This document shows positions 15,699-22,691 of a DNA stretch of 22,698 bases, in pieces. Origin of the DNA: UBA9732 sp963606545. Its GTDB lineage: Bacteria > Spirochaetota > Spirochaetia > Sphaerochaetales > Sphaerochaetaceae. The notes under the pieces are model-generated. The model saw only the letters and a list, made by a program, of their open reading frames with translations, did not search any database and was not told where the DNA came from. How positions within the stretch are numbered: position 1 is the first letter of the stretch; every line of letters begins with the position of its first letter. The stretch spans positions 1 through 22,698 of the forward strand of contig CAVCYP010000027.1 of the NCBI GenBank assembly GCA_963606545.1, given 5' to 3'. Both the position numbers and the translations under genes were made by a program.

Positions 15699-17402
15699 TT
15701 ATTTCTCCTCACGTGAAGAAATCAAATCAGCAAATGTAACTGTGTCATCATCATCAGAATTTGACATGTACTTAGCAACTTCAGACTGCTGCTCACGCTT
15801 CTTAAGCTCCTTGATAGAAAGAGCAAGCTTGTGCTGCTGAGGATTAATGTCAAGCACCATTGCTGATACTGTGTCACCAACGTTAAAGCGCTTGAGAACT
15901 TCATCAGTATATTCTTCATCTGGTCCAACAAGAGCATATTTGCTAATCAAACCTTCAATATCGCCAGGAACCTTCACGAAAACACCAACCTCAGTTATGT
16001 TAGAAATTGTACCGGTGATTGTGGAGAACTTAGAATACTGCTGCTTAAGGGTCTGCCATGGGTTGGCTTCAAGCTGCTTTACACCAAGCTTAATTCTGCG
16101 GTGCTCTGGTTCAACCTTAATGACTGTAACATCAATAATGTCACCTTCTTTGCAGAATGCTGACATAGACTTAATTTTCTTTGTCCAAGAAACATCATCA
16201 ATGTGGAGGAAGCCATCAATGCCCTCTTCCAAATTAACAAATGCACCTGCGGCTGTAACTTTGACAACTGGTCTAGAAAGAACTGTATTAAGAGGATATC
16301 TCTCTTCAATTGTATCCCATGGGTTGGCTTCAAGCTGCTTGATACCAAGTGAAACGCGCTTCTTATCAAGGTCGTAACCAAGAATCTTGCACTGTACAAC
16401 ATCACCAATGTTGAGAACTTCTTTAGGATTGTTGATGCGTTTTGTCCAGCTGAGCTCAGAAATATGAGCAAGACCTTCAATACCAGGAGCAATTTCAATG
16501 AAAACACCAAAAGTTGTCATCTTTGTTACAGGAGCTGTAACAACATCACCAACCTTGAAGTTTTCTTCAAAGGATGCCCATGGATCCTGCTGCATGTGCT
16601 TGAGAGAAAGATTAATCTTCTTGGTCTCAGGATCAATGTTAATGAGTCTGAGTCTAATCTTTTCACCCTTCTTGACATAGTCACGAGGTCTGCTTACATG
16701 GCCCCAAGACATGTCATTCAAATGAAGAAGACCATCAAAACCACCAAGGTCAATGAAAGCACCAAAACTTGTGAAGGACTTTGCAACACCTTCTACAACG
16801 TCACCAACCTTAACAGTAGAGAAGAATTTCTCTTTGTTCTCTTTAATTTTCTTTTCAAGATAATCACGTCTTGAAACAACGCTCTTAAGCTTGTTTCCGC
16901 CGTGGAACTTTTCAATGATGAAATAATCTGAAAGTCCAAGGAGGGACTCTGGATTTTCTGTTCTAACAATATCAGCCTTTGAAAGTGGGCAGAAACCATA
17001 GTAGTCAGTACCAAGATCTACTTCATAACCACCGTTGATAACCTTAACGAACTTTCCTTCTACTGGAGTTTTTTCCTCAGCAGCAACCTTCAGTTCTTCG
17101 CCTCTAGCCTTAACATCAGCCTTTTTCTTGGAAATGATGACCTGACCACCCTTTCCTTCCTTATTGACAATAAGAACTGTAACGGAATCTCCAATTGACG
17201 GGACTTCATCAAACTCATCCATTGGGATTCTGCCTTCCGACTTATAACCTACGTCAACAAACACATACTCGTTATTGACCTGAACCACAGTACCGGTAAC
17301 GAGCTGACCGTCCTCGATTCCATCAAGAGATTTTAGATACTCCTCCTGCAAGACACTCTGCATGTCAGTATCTTTGTTTTCCATTTCTCTTTCTTCAGAC
17401 AC
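15699..17402 (-). CDS. rpsA: 30S ribosomal protein S1
   Basis: The 567-residue product carries six S1 RNA-binding domains at roughly 32-94, 113-178, 199-268, 284-355, 371-443 and 458-532, each with the FGAFIDLGGFDGLLHLND-like core. S1 binds mRNA on the small subunit and helps unfold structured starts. The acidic, Ser-rich tail (NSDDDDTVTFADLISS) is typical of an unstructured end. A GTG at 17402 is chosen because AGGAG lies nine bases upstream; an ATG six codons later (17384) lacks a comparable site but remains possible. It follows cmk by 20 bases. From memory, T. pallidum has these two as one fused gene; here each has its own start and stop. The linkers after domains 4 and 5 share the same KQLEANPW sequence. 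Confidence 0.96.
   Translation of the reverse strand: MSEEREMENKDTDMQSVLQEEYLKSLDGIEDGQLVTGTVVQVNNEYVFVDVGYKSEGRIPMDEFDEVPSIGDSVTVLIVNKEGKGGQVIISKKKADVKARGEELKVAAEEKTPVEGKFVKVINGGYEVDLGTDYYGFCPLSKADIVRTENPESLLGLSDYFIIEKFHGGNKLKSVVSRRDYLEKKIKENKEKFFSTVKVGDVVEGVAKSFTSFGAFIDLGGFDGLLHLNDMSWGHVSRPRDYVKKGEKIRLRLINIDPETKKINLSLKHMQQDPWASFEENFKVGDVVTAPVTKMTTFGVFIEIAPGIEGLAHISELSWTKRINNPKEVLNIGDVVQCKILGYDLDKKRVSLGIKQLEANPWDTIEERYPLNTVLSRPVVKVTAAGAFVNLEEGIDGFLHIDDVSWTKKIKSMSAFCKEGDIIDVTVIKVEPEHRRIKLGVKQLEANPWQTLKQQYSKFSTITGTISNITEVGVFVKVPGDIEGLISKYALVGPDEEYTDEVLKRFNVGDTVSAMVLDINPQQHKLALSIKELKKREQQSEVAKYMSNSDDDDTVTFADLISSREEK
16056..16340. repeat. Exact 24-base direct repeat inside rpsA
   Basis: The 24 bases at 16056-16079 recur exactly at 16317-16340, 261 bases (87 codons) apart. 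On the coding strand both encode KQLEANPW, the linker that follows S1 domains 4 and 5. The spacing equals one S1 repeat unit. Identity at every synonymous position suggests recent duplication, gene conversion or strong codon preference. Confidence 0.85.
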
Positions 17403-17422
17403 TTTTTCTTTCTCCTGATCCT

Positions 17423-18070
17423 TTATATTTCTACTTTTTTGCCTTTTACGGCTCCTAACACTTTCTCACAAACTTGGTTTATGGTCAAGTATGATGTATC
17501 TATATATGTGGCATCTGACGCAATTTTTAAGCCTCCAACTGGCTTATTTCTGTCAATTGCATCCCGTTCATTTATTTCCTTCAACACTGTCTCATAATCC
17601 ATGACTTCAGGATTTTGCTCATAACGTCTTCTAGCCCGAATTTCTGGCAATGCATCAAAGAAAAATTTGTGTTCAGCATTAGGGAAAACAACAGTTGTCA
17701 TGTCTCTACCCTCTGCCACAATGCTAAGTTTTTTTGTTAGCGCAAGAATTCTGTCATTCACAATTGTCCTTACTTCCGGAACAGACGATACCTTTGATGC
17801 CCATAAGTCAATCGATGGATGATGAAGTTTATCCTCTACGCTCTCATTGTCCAAGTAGAAATGTCCATCAATAACATCAAAGCTGGCACCTTCAGCGGCT
17901 TTTATGCAGTCTTCTTTGTTGGAAGGATCCAATCCTAAATTTAGAATTCTGTAGGTTATTCCCCTGTAAAAATTTCCAGAGTTAAGATAATAAAGTCCAA
18001 GCCTATCAGCAATCATCTTGGCAATTGAGCTCTTGCCAACTCCTGCGGGCCCATCAATTGCGACTATCAT
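17423..18070 (-). CDS. cmk: Cytidylate kinase
   Basis: This 215-residue enzyme phosphorylates CMP and dCMP to the diphosphates with ATP. The P-loop GPAGVGKSS is at residues 7-15, and NSGNFYRG corresponds to the family's conserved D/N-SGxxYR nucleotide-binding segment. AEGRDM and the RARRRYEQ stretch match the CMP-binding and lid regions. The ATG at 18070 gives the standard MIVAIDGPAG opening and has AGGAG six bases upstream. A longer form from 18124 would add an atypical 18-residue lead and is rejected. The start overlaps the end of the pseudouridine synthase gene by 17 bases, and the stop lies 20 bases before rpsA. The length is close to the 227 of E. coli Cmk. Confidence 0.95.
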   Translation of the reverse strand: MIVAIDGPAGVGKSSIAKMIADRLGLYYLNSGNFYRGITYRILNLGLDPSNKEDCIKAAEGASFDVIDGHFYLDNESVEDKLHHPSIDLWASKVSSVPEVRTIVNDRILALTKKLSIVAEGRDMTTVVFPNAEHKFFFDALPEIRARRRYEQNPEVMDYETVLKEINERDAIDRNKPVGGLKIASDATYIDTSYLTINQVCEKVLGAVKGKKVEI

Positions 18071-18818
18071 GATTATCTCCTGTATTCTTACTAGGTTTCT
18101 TTGCTGTTTTTTTTGAATCAGCAATCAAAGAATTTACTTCCTGCTTTGTCAGCCTTCTGTACTTACCTATTGGTAAATCTCCAAGCTCAACTTTGCCAAT
18201 TCTGATTCTGGTAAGTTTCTTTACTTCATAACCCATTTCACCAAAAAGGTTTCTGATTTCTCTATTTTTGCCTTCTGTTAAAACAACAGAAGCATCTCTT
18301 TTGTCAATAAGTTTATAACTTTTGATTCTATAAGGTTTTATTAAACCTCTATAGGCGTCATCCATATCCTTTTTTTGAATCTCAAGATCTGTTCTAACAA
18401 TGTATTCTTTTTCAATTTGTGAAGACGGATGCATGATTAGGTTTGCAAAATCTCCATCATTTGTGAAAATAATTAAGCCTTGAGAATCTTTATCTAATCT
18501 ACCCACGTTAAAAAGCAGATTTCTTTCAGCAACGTCTAACAGATTTCTTGCATATGCTGTCTCGTTTGGGTCATAGTTAGTACAGACAAAACCCTTAGGT
18601 TTATTGAGCAAATAGTAATAACTCTTTTCCTCTGGCTCAGCTAAGACATCATCAACATAAACAATGTCATCTTCATTAACTTTTGTTCCAAGTTCAGTAA
18701 CCCGTTTATTGTTAACTTTTACACGACCGCTTGTAATGAGCTCTTCACAACCTCTTCTTGAACCGGCACCACATTTTGCCAAATAACTTTGTAATCTAAT
18801 TGGATACTCAATCTTCAT
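18054..18818 (-). CDS. rluB: RsuA/RluB-family rRNA pseudouridine synthase
   Basis: The 254-residue product has an N-terminal S4 RNA-binding domain (RLQSYLAKCGAGSRRGCEEL, residues 8-27, through about 60) and a pseudouridine synthase domain with the catalytic Asp D109 in NVGRLDKDSQGL. NKPKGFVCT (72-80) and GKNREIRNLF are further family motifs. It isomerises specific uridines in rRNA; linkage to scpAB suggests the RluB type acting on 23S rRNA, though RsuA or RluE/F cannot be excluded by eye. The ATG at 18818 is chosen over an in-frame TTG at 18830, which sits too close to its AGAGG. It overlaps the scpB stop by 11 bases and cmk by 17, so translation is coupled both ways. The tail is Lys-rich. 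Confidence 0.9.
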   Translation of the reverse strand: MKIEYPIRLQSYLAKCGAGSRRGCEELITSGRVKVNNKRVTELGTKVNEDDIVYVDDVLAEPEEKSYYYLLNKPKGFVCTNYDPNETAYARNLLDVAERNLLFNVGRLDKDSQGLIIFTNDGDFANLIMHPSSQIEKEYIVRTDLEIQKKDMDDAYRGLIKPYRIKSYKLIDKRDASVVLTEGKNREIRNLFGEMGYEVKKLTRIRIGKVELGDLPIGKYRRLTKQEVNSLIADSKKTAKKPSKNTGDNHDSRN

Positions 18819-19353
18819 CTTCTTTTTCAAACCTCTGTTTATCTATTTCAGAAAGCTTTGGCAACGCACTAATGGTTTCAAGCTTAAAAGTATAAAGGAA
18901 TTTTCTTGTTGTTCCATAAAGACAGGGATGTCCTTGTACGTCCTTTCTGCCAACGACTTTAATATAATCTCTTTCCCTGAGAATCCTGATGATTGAATCA
19001 GATACAACTCCCCTAATCTTAGTAATCTCTCCTCTGGTTATAGGTTGAGAATAAGCTACAATTGCCAAGGTTTCCATTGCTGCTTTAGATAGGCGTTTAT
19101 CAATACGTTTTCCGTAACAGGCTCTGAGTTTGTCATTCAAATTGGAGCATGGAACAAAAGAGAAAGTTTCTGCAGACTCAACTAGAGCTAATCCATGGTC
19201 ATCTGCATAAAAAACCTCAGAAAGTTCAGAAAGTGCAGCTTTTACATCTTTTTCACTTAGCCCGGTCATGGTGCAGAGTCTCTCTACAGATAGAGGTTCA
19301 TTCTCCAAATAGAGCACGGCTTCTATAAGTCTAGCGTTTTCAGTTAAAGTCAT
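18808..19353 (-). CDS. scpB: Segregation and condensation protein B
   Basis: This 181-residue protein is the winged-helix kleisin-associated subunit of the Smc-ScpAB condensin, which compacts and resolves the chromosome at the origin. Family landmarks are EAVLYLENEPLSVERL near the N-terminus, ALETLAIVAYSQPITR-like text (METLAIVAYSQPITRGEITK) and IRGVVSDSIIRILRERDYIK, ending with the HPCLYGTTRKFL segment. The start is the ATG at 19353, the only family-consistent choice. It has no Shine-Dalgarno sequence, but a good promoter lies so close upstream that the mRNA could begin at the ATG itself. It lies 28 bases after scpA, the largest gap in this operon. Confidence 0.95.
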   Translation of the reverse strand: MTLTENARLIEAVLYLENEPLSVERLCTMTGLSEKDVKAALSELSEVFYADDHGLALVESAETFSFVPCSNLNDKLRACYGKRIDKRLSKAAMETLAIVAYSQPITRGEITKIRGVVSDSIIRILRERDYIKVVGRKDVQGHPCLYGTTRKFLYTFKLETISALPKLSEIDKQRFEKEDED

Positions 19354-19360
19354 GAGTCGA

Positions 19361-19389
19361 ATTATATATTAAACCCAAAATCTAGTCAT
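19361..19389 (-). promoter_or_regulatory. Internal promoter abutting the scpB start, possibly leaderless
   Basis: On the - strand, ATGACT (19389-19384, four of six to TTGACA) and a perfect TATAAT (19366-19361) are separated by exactly 17 bases. Only seven bases separate the -10 from the scpB ATG, so the predicted transcription start falls at or next to the A of ATG. The -35 overlaps the scpA stop codon. Confidence 0.45.
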
Positions 19390-20197
19390 CTATTACAACT
19401 GAGAAGTTGTCTTTGTCTTCAAGTTTATTTTCAACAATCTCGTCATACTGATTGTCATAGTCATCTGCAAGATTTGGGTTCCAATCTATTGGACGTTTGG
19501 TTAGGGTCATATCTCCAAAAGGAACTGGTTGATCTACTAGAATCATCTTGTCCTTAACCGCCTCAAGGACAGCAAGAAAAGAACAAATTACATGCTCAGG
19601 AGTTTTCTTTACGAATAAGTCAGAGAACATTATGGTATCCCTAGTCTCAAAAAGCTCATTCATAAGTGCAACTTTTTCTTTTTCAGATACATCTTCATAG
19701 ATATTAAAGACTTTTTCTTCTATGAAGTTATAGTTCTTCATCAGGCTGGCATAGCTTTCCAGTAAGTCCTGAACCGTGACATTTTCCCAAAGTTCTTCAT
19801 CTGAAAATGGGACTACAAATTCAGAAGGCTTTCTTTCAATATTCAACTCATCTGATTTATCTGTGCCCATGAGAAGCTCTGAGTATTTTTTAAACTTTGA
19901 ATACTCCAAAAGACGCTCTACAAGCTCTTCTCTTGGGTCCGTATATTCTTCATCAAACTCTACTTCCACAGGAAGCATCATTTGACTTTTAATCCAAATA
20001 AGCTCCGCAGCCATCTTATAAAATTCCGACAAATCCTGAAGGCCAATTCCTTCTGCATTATGCAAATACTCTAGAAATTGGTCTGTAATCATTGCAATTG
20101 GAATGTCATAGATGTTCACCTCAGCCTTTTGAATCAGATGCAAAAGAACATCAAGAGGACCATCAAAATTTTGAGCAGGAATGTGAAAATCAACCAT
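19382..20197 (-). CDS. scpA: Segregation and condensation protein A (kleisin)
   Basis: The 271-residue product is the kleisin that bridges the Smc heads and binds ScpB. It shows the family opening (NFDGPLDVLLHLIQKAEVNI, residues 9-28, then DIPIAMITDQFLEYL) and the following helix (EFYKMAAELIWIKSQMMLPV). The middle is acidic and variable, as usual, and the C-terminal winged-helix region (VICSFLAVLEAVKDKMI) ends in a longer acidic tail than usual (NPNLADDYDNQYDEIVENKL). The start is the ATG at 20197, 26 bases after recA, without a clear Shine-Dalgarno sequence; a hairpin lies in between. The adjacent scpB completes the pair. Smc itself is not in the window. Confidence 0.95.
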   Translation of the reverse strand: MVDFHIPAQNFDGPLDVLLHLIQKAEVNIYDIPIAMITDQFLEYLHNAEGIGLQDLSEFYKMAAELIWIKSQMMLPVEVEFDEEYTDPREELVERLLEYSKFKKYSELLMGTDKSDELNIERKPSEFVVPFSDEELWENVTVQDLLESYASLMKNYNFIEEKVFNIYEDVSEKEKVALMNELFETRDTIMFSDLFVKKTPEHVICSFLAVLEAVKDKMILVDQPVPFGDMTLTKRPIDWNPNLADDYDNQYDEIVENKLEDKDNFSVVIDD

Positions 20198-20217
20198 AGT
20201 AAAGCATTAAGCTAAAG

Positions 20218-20236
20218 GCCTGCTTAGTCAGCAGGC
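20218..20236 (-). terminator. Hairpin at the recA stop codon, partial terminator candidate
   Basis: GCCTGCT (20218-20224) and AGCAGGC (20230-20236) form a perfect 7-bp stem with a five-base loop that includes the recA stop codon. Read on the - strand it is followed by CTTTAGCTT, a poor T-run. It may reduce read-through from recA into scpA or protect the recA mRNA end; full termination is doubtful. Confidence 0.35.
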
Positions 20237-21288
20237 TGTTCAACAGGTGCTTCAGCACCTCCAAACATGGCAATTCTAAGCTTTCCATCAAGTTCAGCAA
20301 GAACATCTGTATTCTGCTTAAGGAAAGCAATTGCATTGTCTCTACCCTGACCAATCTTCTCACCATTGTAGGAATACCAAGAACCGGTCTTCTCTACAAA
20401 GTTGTATTTCAAAGCACCATCAAGAATTCCACCAGCGTAAGAAATACCCTCATTAAAATATAGATCAAGTTCAACCTTTCTAAATGGAGGAGCAACCTTG
20501 TTCTTAACAATCTTTACACGAACTCTGTTTCCAATAAACTCATCTGAGCCCTTTGAAATGGTCTCAATCTTACGAACATCCATTCTTACCGAGCTGTAGA
20601 ATTTAAGAGCGTTACCACCAGTTGTAGTTTCTGGGTTTCCAAACATAACCCCAATCTTCATTCTAATCTGGTTAATGAAGATGATTGTAGTCTTACTCTT
20701 AGCAAGAATACCAGTGAGCTTTCTTAGAGCCTGGCTCATAAGCCTTGCCTGAAGGCCCATGTGAGAATCTCCCATATCTCCTTCAAGTTCTGCTTGAGGA
20801 GTGAGTGCTGCAACAGAGTCAACAACAATAATGTCTACAGCGCCACTGCGAACCAAAGACTCAGCTACTTCAAGAGCTTGCTCTCCACTATCTGGCTGAG
20901 AAATCCAGAGCTCATCAGTATTTACGCCCAATTTCTTGGCATAAGTTGGATCAAGTGCATGCTCAGCATCAATGAAGGCAGCAATTCCACCAGCCTTTTG
21001 AGCCTCTGCAATTGCGTGCAAAGCAAGGGTTGTTTTACCAGAAGATTCTGGGCCGTAGATTTCAATAATTCTACCACGTGGATACCCGCCAACCCCCAAG
21101 GCTTCATCCAGCAAAATTGAGCCTGATGGGATTACTTCAATGTTTTTTGCATAAGAACTGTCACCCAGTCTCATCAATGAGCCCTTGCCAAATTCTTTAT
21201 CAATCTGCTGTCTTGCTGCTTCCAACGCTTCTAACTTATTTTTCAAGACATCATTTCCATTGTTCTCAGAAATCTTTTCTTTAGCCAT
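20224..21288 (-). CDS. recA: RecA recombinase
   Basis: This 354-residue protein is the strand-exchange ATPase for recombination repair. It has the Walker A box GPESSGKTT (79-87), the Walker B region VDIIVVDSVAAL, the L1 area MGLQARLMSQALRKL and the L2 loop NPETTTGGNALKFY, followed by the usual KNKVAPPFR segment. The C-terminal tail is short and mildly acidic (GGAEAPVEQPAD). The start is the ATG at 21288, with GGGAG six bases upstream and 22 bases after dtd. I see no LexA-type operator in the short gap before it, so SOS control at this site is not apparent. RecA here is an internal gene of a mixed operon rather than a stand-alone gene. Confidence 0.98.
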   Translation of the reverse strand: MAKEKISENNGNDVLKNKLEALEAARQQIDKEFGKGSLMRLGDSSYAKNIEVIPSGSILLDEALGVGGYPRGRIIEIYGPESSGKTTLALHAIAEAQKAGGIAAFIDAEHALDPTYAKKLGVNTDELWISQPDSGEQALEVAESLVRSGAVDIIVVDSVAALTPQAELEGDMGDSHMGLQARLMSQALRKLTGILAKSKTTIIFINQIRMKIGVMFGNPETTTGGNALKFYSSVRMDVRKIETISKGSDEFIGNRVRVKIVKNKVAPPFRKVELDLYFNEGISYAGGILDGALKYNFVEKTGSWYSYNGEKIGQGRDNAIAFLKQNTDVLAELDGKLRIAMFGGAEAPVEQPAD

Positions 21289-21310
21289 TTAATACTCCCG
21301 AATATCCAAA

Positions 21311-21766
21311 TCAAATACCAAATAAATCTTTTGAATCCATCAAAATTGTCACAGGCCCGTCATTTTCATACTGAACATGCATGTGTGCACCAAATTTACC
21401 ATGACCAACAGTAAATCCCAGCTCCTCAAAGGCTTTAATAAAGTACTCATAAAGCTTTTCAGCATGTCTTGGTTCACCTGCCCCATCATAGGAAGGCCTA
21501 TTGCCCTTATGAAGATTAGCATACAGCGTAAACTGACTGACAACAAGAATACTTCCACCTACCTCCTGAACGCTGAGATTCATTTTTTCATCAGCATCCT
21601 CAAAGATTCTCATTTTAGCAATCTTGTTGGCCATTTTAACGCACAACTTTTCATCATCTTCATTGGCAACGCCCAGATAAATCAATAGTCCGTTCTCAAT
21701 TGAACCAGTTACACTGCCGTCAACAGTTACACTTGCATTTTTAACCCGCTGAACTACTGCTTTCAT
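21311..21766 (-). CDS. dtd: D-aminoacyl-tRNA deacylase
   Basis: The 151-residue enzyme removes D-amino acids (and misloaded glycine) from tRNA in the cytoplasm. The two active-site motifs are present: SQFTLYA (77-83) and the Gly-cisPro GPVT (137-140) near the C-terminus, with KGNRPSYDGA between them. The ATG at 21766 gives the family opening MKAVVQRVKNASV and overlaps the rpe stop as ATGA (21763-21766); a GTG three codons upstream is rejected. A G-rich stretch in the rpe 3' end (GGTGGG) may serve as ribosome binding site. The length matches the usual 145-150 residues. Confidence 0.97.
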   Translation of the reverse strand: MKAVVQRVKNASVTVDGSVTGSIENGLLIYLGVANEDDEKLCVKMANKIAKMRIFEDADEKMNLSVQEVGGSILVVSQFTLYANLHKGNRPSYDGAGEPRHAEKLYEYFIKAFEELGFTVGHGKFGAHMHVQYENDGPVTILMDSKDLFGI

Positions 21767-22440
21767 GCCAGACACCCACCAAAGCTCATTTTTTCCACAA
21801 AAAGCTTCTTATCTGGAGCCTTAAAGAACGCAGAACCAGTTACAACAGCATCAATTCCAGCCGAATAAACCAATGGAATAGTTTTTTCATTAATTCCGCC
21901 GTCAATTGAAATTACGTACTTTCTAGAACCTCTTAGTTGAACTAATTCTTTAATCTTATCTAGGCTGTTAGGCATGAAACTCTGCCCACCAAAACCAGGA
22001 TTAACACTCATTATAAGAACCAAATCAACATAATCTAAAAGGTCAGTAATCTCACCTACAGTGGTATCTGGCTTAATTGAAAGTCCTGCAAGACAGCCCA
22101 AAGTACGAATCTGCTTCAAAGTCTCAAGGACATTATCAGGACTAACTGCCTTGCAAGCCTCATAATGCACCGTAATAGCCTGCGAGCCAGCCTTTGCAAA
22201 CTGTTCAATATAACGCAGAGGATTCTCAATCATCAAATGCGTATCAAAGAACTTATCTGAATGCTCCCTGATATCTTCAATGAATTTAGGCCCAAACGTG
22301 ATATTTGGAACAAAAACCCCATCCATCACATCCAAGTGAACCCACGGAGCTCCACTCTGGTCTATATCTCTAAGCGCACCACGTATATCTGAAAAATCCG
22401 CCGATAAAACCGATGGCGCTACAACTACTTTTCTTTCCAT
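21763..22440 (-). CDS. rpe: Ribulose-phosphate 3-epimerase
   Basis: This 225-residue TIM-barrel enzyme interconverts ribulose 5-phosphate and xylulose 5-phosphate in the pentose phosphate pathway. Motifs in order are APSVLSADF (8-16), HLDVMDGVFVPNITFG (35-50) with H35 and D37, H68 in THLMIENP, VNPGFGGQSF (146-155), and IDGGIN with D180. These supply the metal ligands and the two acid-base aspartates. The start is the ATG at 22440; no Shine-Dalgarno sequence is visible, but an extended -10 lies just upstream. It is the first gene of the ten-gene - strand run and is coupled to dtd by ATGA. Confidence 0.97.
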   Translation of the reverse strand: MERKVVVAPSVLSADFSDIRGALRDIDQSGAPWVHLDVMDGVFVPNITFGPKFIEDIREHSDKFFDTHLMIENPLRYIEQFAKAGSQAITVHYEACKAVSPDNVLETLKQIRTLGCLAGLSIKPDTTVGEITDLLDYVDLVLIMSVNPGFGGQSFMPNSLDKIKELVQLRGSRKYVISIDGGINEKTIPLVYSAGIDAVVTGSAFFKAPDKKLFVEKMSFGGCLA

Positions 22441-22446
22441 ACTTAA

Positions 22447-22455
22447 TTTATAACA
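22447..22455 (-). promoter_or_regulatory. Extended -10 directly upstream of rpe
   Basis: On the - strand TGTTATAAA (22455-22447) fits an extended -10. It ends six bases before the rpe ATG, so the predicted transcript start coincides with the start codon. The -35 region (TTCTAA at 22475-22470) is weak. The lack of a Shine-Dalgarno sequence agrees with a leaderless start but does not prove it. Confidence 0.35.
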
Positions 22456-22581
22456 TTATTTTTTCATTTTTAGAAGCTTTTTAATGCAAAAAACTTAACA
22501 TTTCTAAAGTATTTTGCAACAAATTTTGTAGTTTTTGACCAAAATTTACCATTTCCTACCAAAGAAAACTAAAATCAAAAC

Positions 22582-22610
22582 TTGCCTAACCCTTTTTTTT
22601 GTGGTATCTT
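22582..22610 (+). promoter_or_regulatory. Promoter for a short + strand transcript
   Basis: TTGCCT (22582-22587) and TATCTT (22605-22610), each four of six to consensus, are 17 bases apart, and the -10 is extended by TGG. The predicted start is near 22617. The region 22456-22580 upstream is AT-rich without any gene I can support. Confidence 0.45.
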
Positions 22611-22616
22611 AAAAGG

Positions 22617-22679
22617 GTCTAAAAGATTTAAAGAAAAAGAAGAACATAACCTGAGCAGGCGAATGTCTGCCCTTTTTTT
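22617..22679 (+). ncRNA. Candidate small RNA or attenuated leader
   Basis: A promoter-like pair ends at 22610 and an intrinsic terminator ends at 22679, so a transcript of about 63 nt would result. Its first half is A-rich and unstructured; the second half is the terminator hairpin. No start codon with a ribosome binding site and meaningful reading frame is evident inside. It is either a small RNA or a 5' leader whose read-through feeds a gene beginning at or just past the window. Confidence 0.3.
22653..22679 (+). terminator. Intrinsic terminator
   Basis: GAGCAGGC (22653-22660) pairs with GTCTGCCC (22665-22672) around a GAAT loop, with one A-C mismatch and one G-T wobble, followed directly by seven T residues. 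On the + strand this is a convincing terminator. No + strand gene precedes it within the window since 14325. Confidence 0.7.
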
Positions 22680-22691
22680 ATTATGTCAGAA

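Noticed and set aside
15847..16377. 176-codon open frame on the + strand across rpsA
   Set aside because: It lies wholly antisense to a certain S1 gene, has low-complexity Ser/Thr-rich text and no ribosome binding site; it is a shadow of the S1 codons.
16079..16510. 143-codon open frame on the - strand in another rpsA phase
   Set aside because: Same-strand out-of-frame shadow of rpsA with no initiation signals and no recognisable domain.
18071..18124. Longer N-terminus for cytidylate kinase
   Set aside because: The extra 18 residues lie in the pseudouridine synthase gene and precede a standard MIVAIDGPAG start that has its own AGGAG.
21289..21310. LexA operator upstream of recA
   Set aside because: The 22-base gap contains the Shine-Dalgarno site and no inverted repeat like a known LexA box; recA sits inside an operon.
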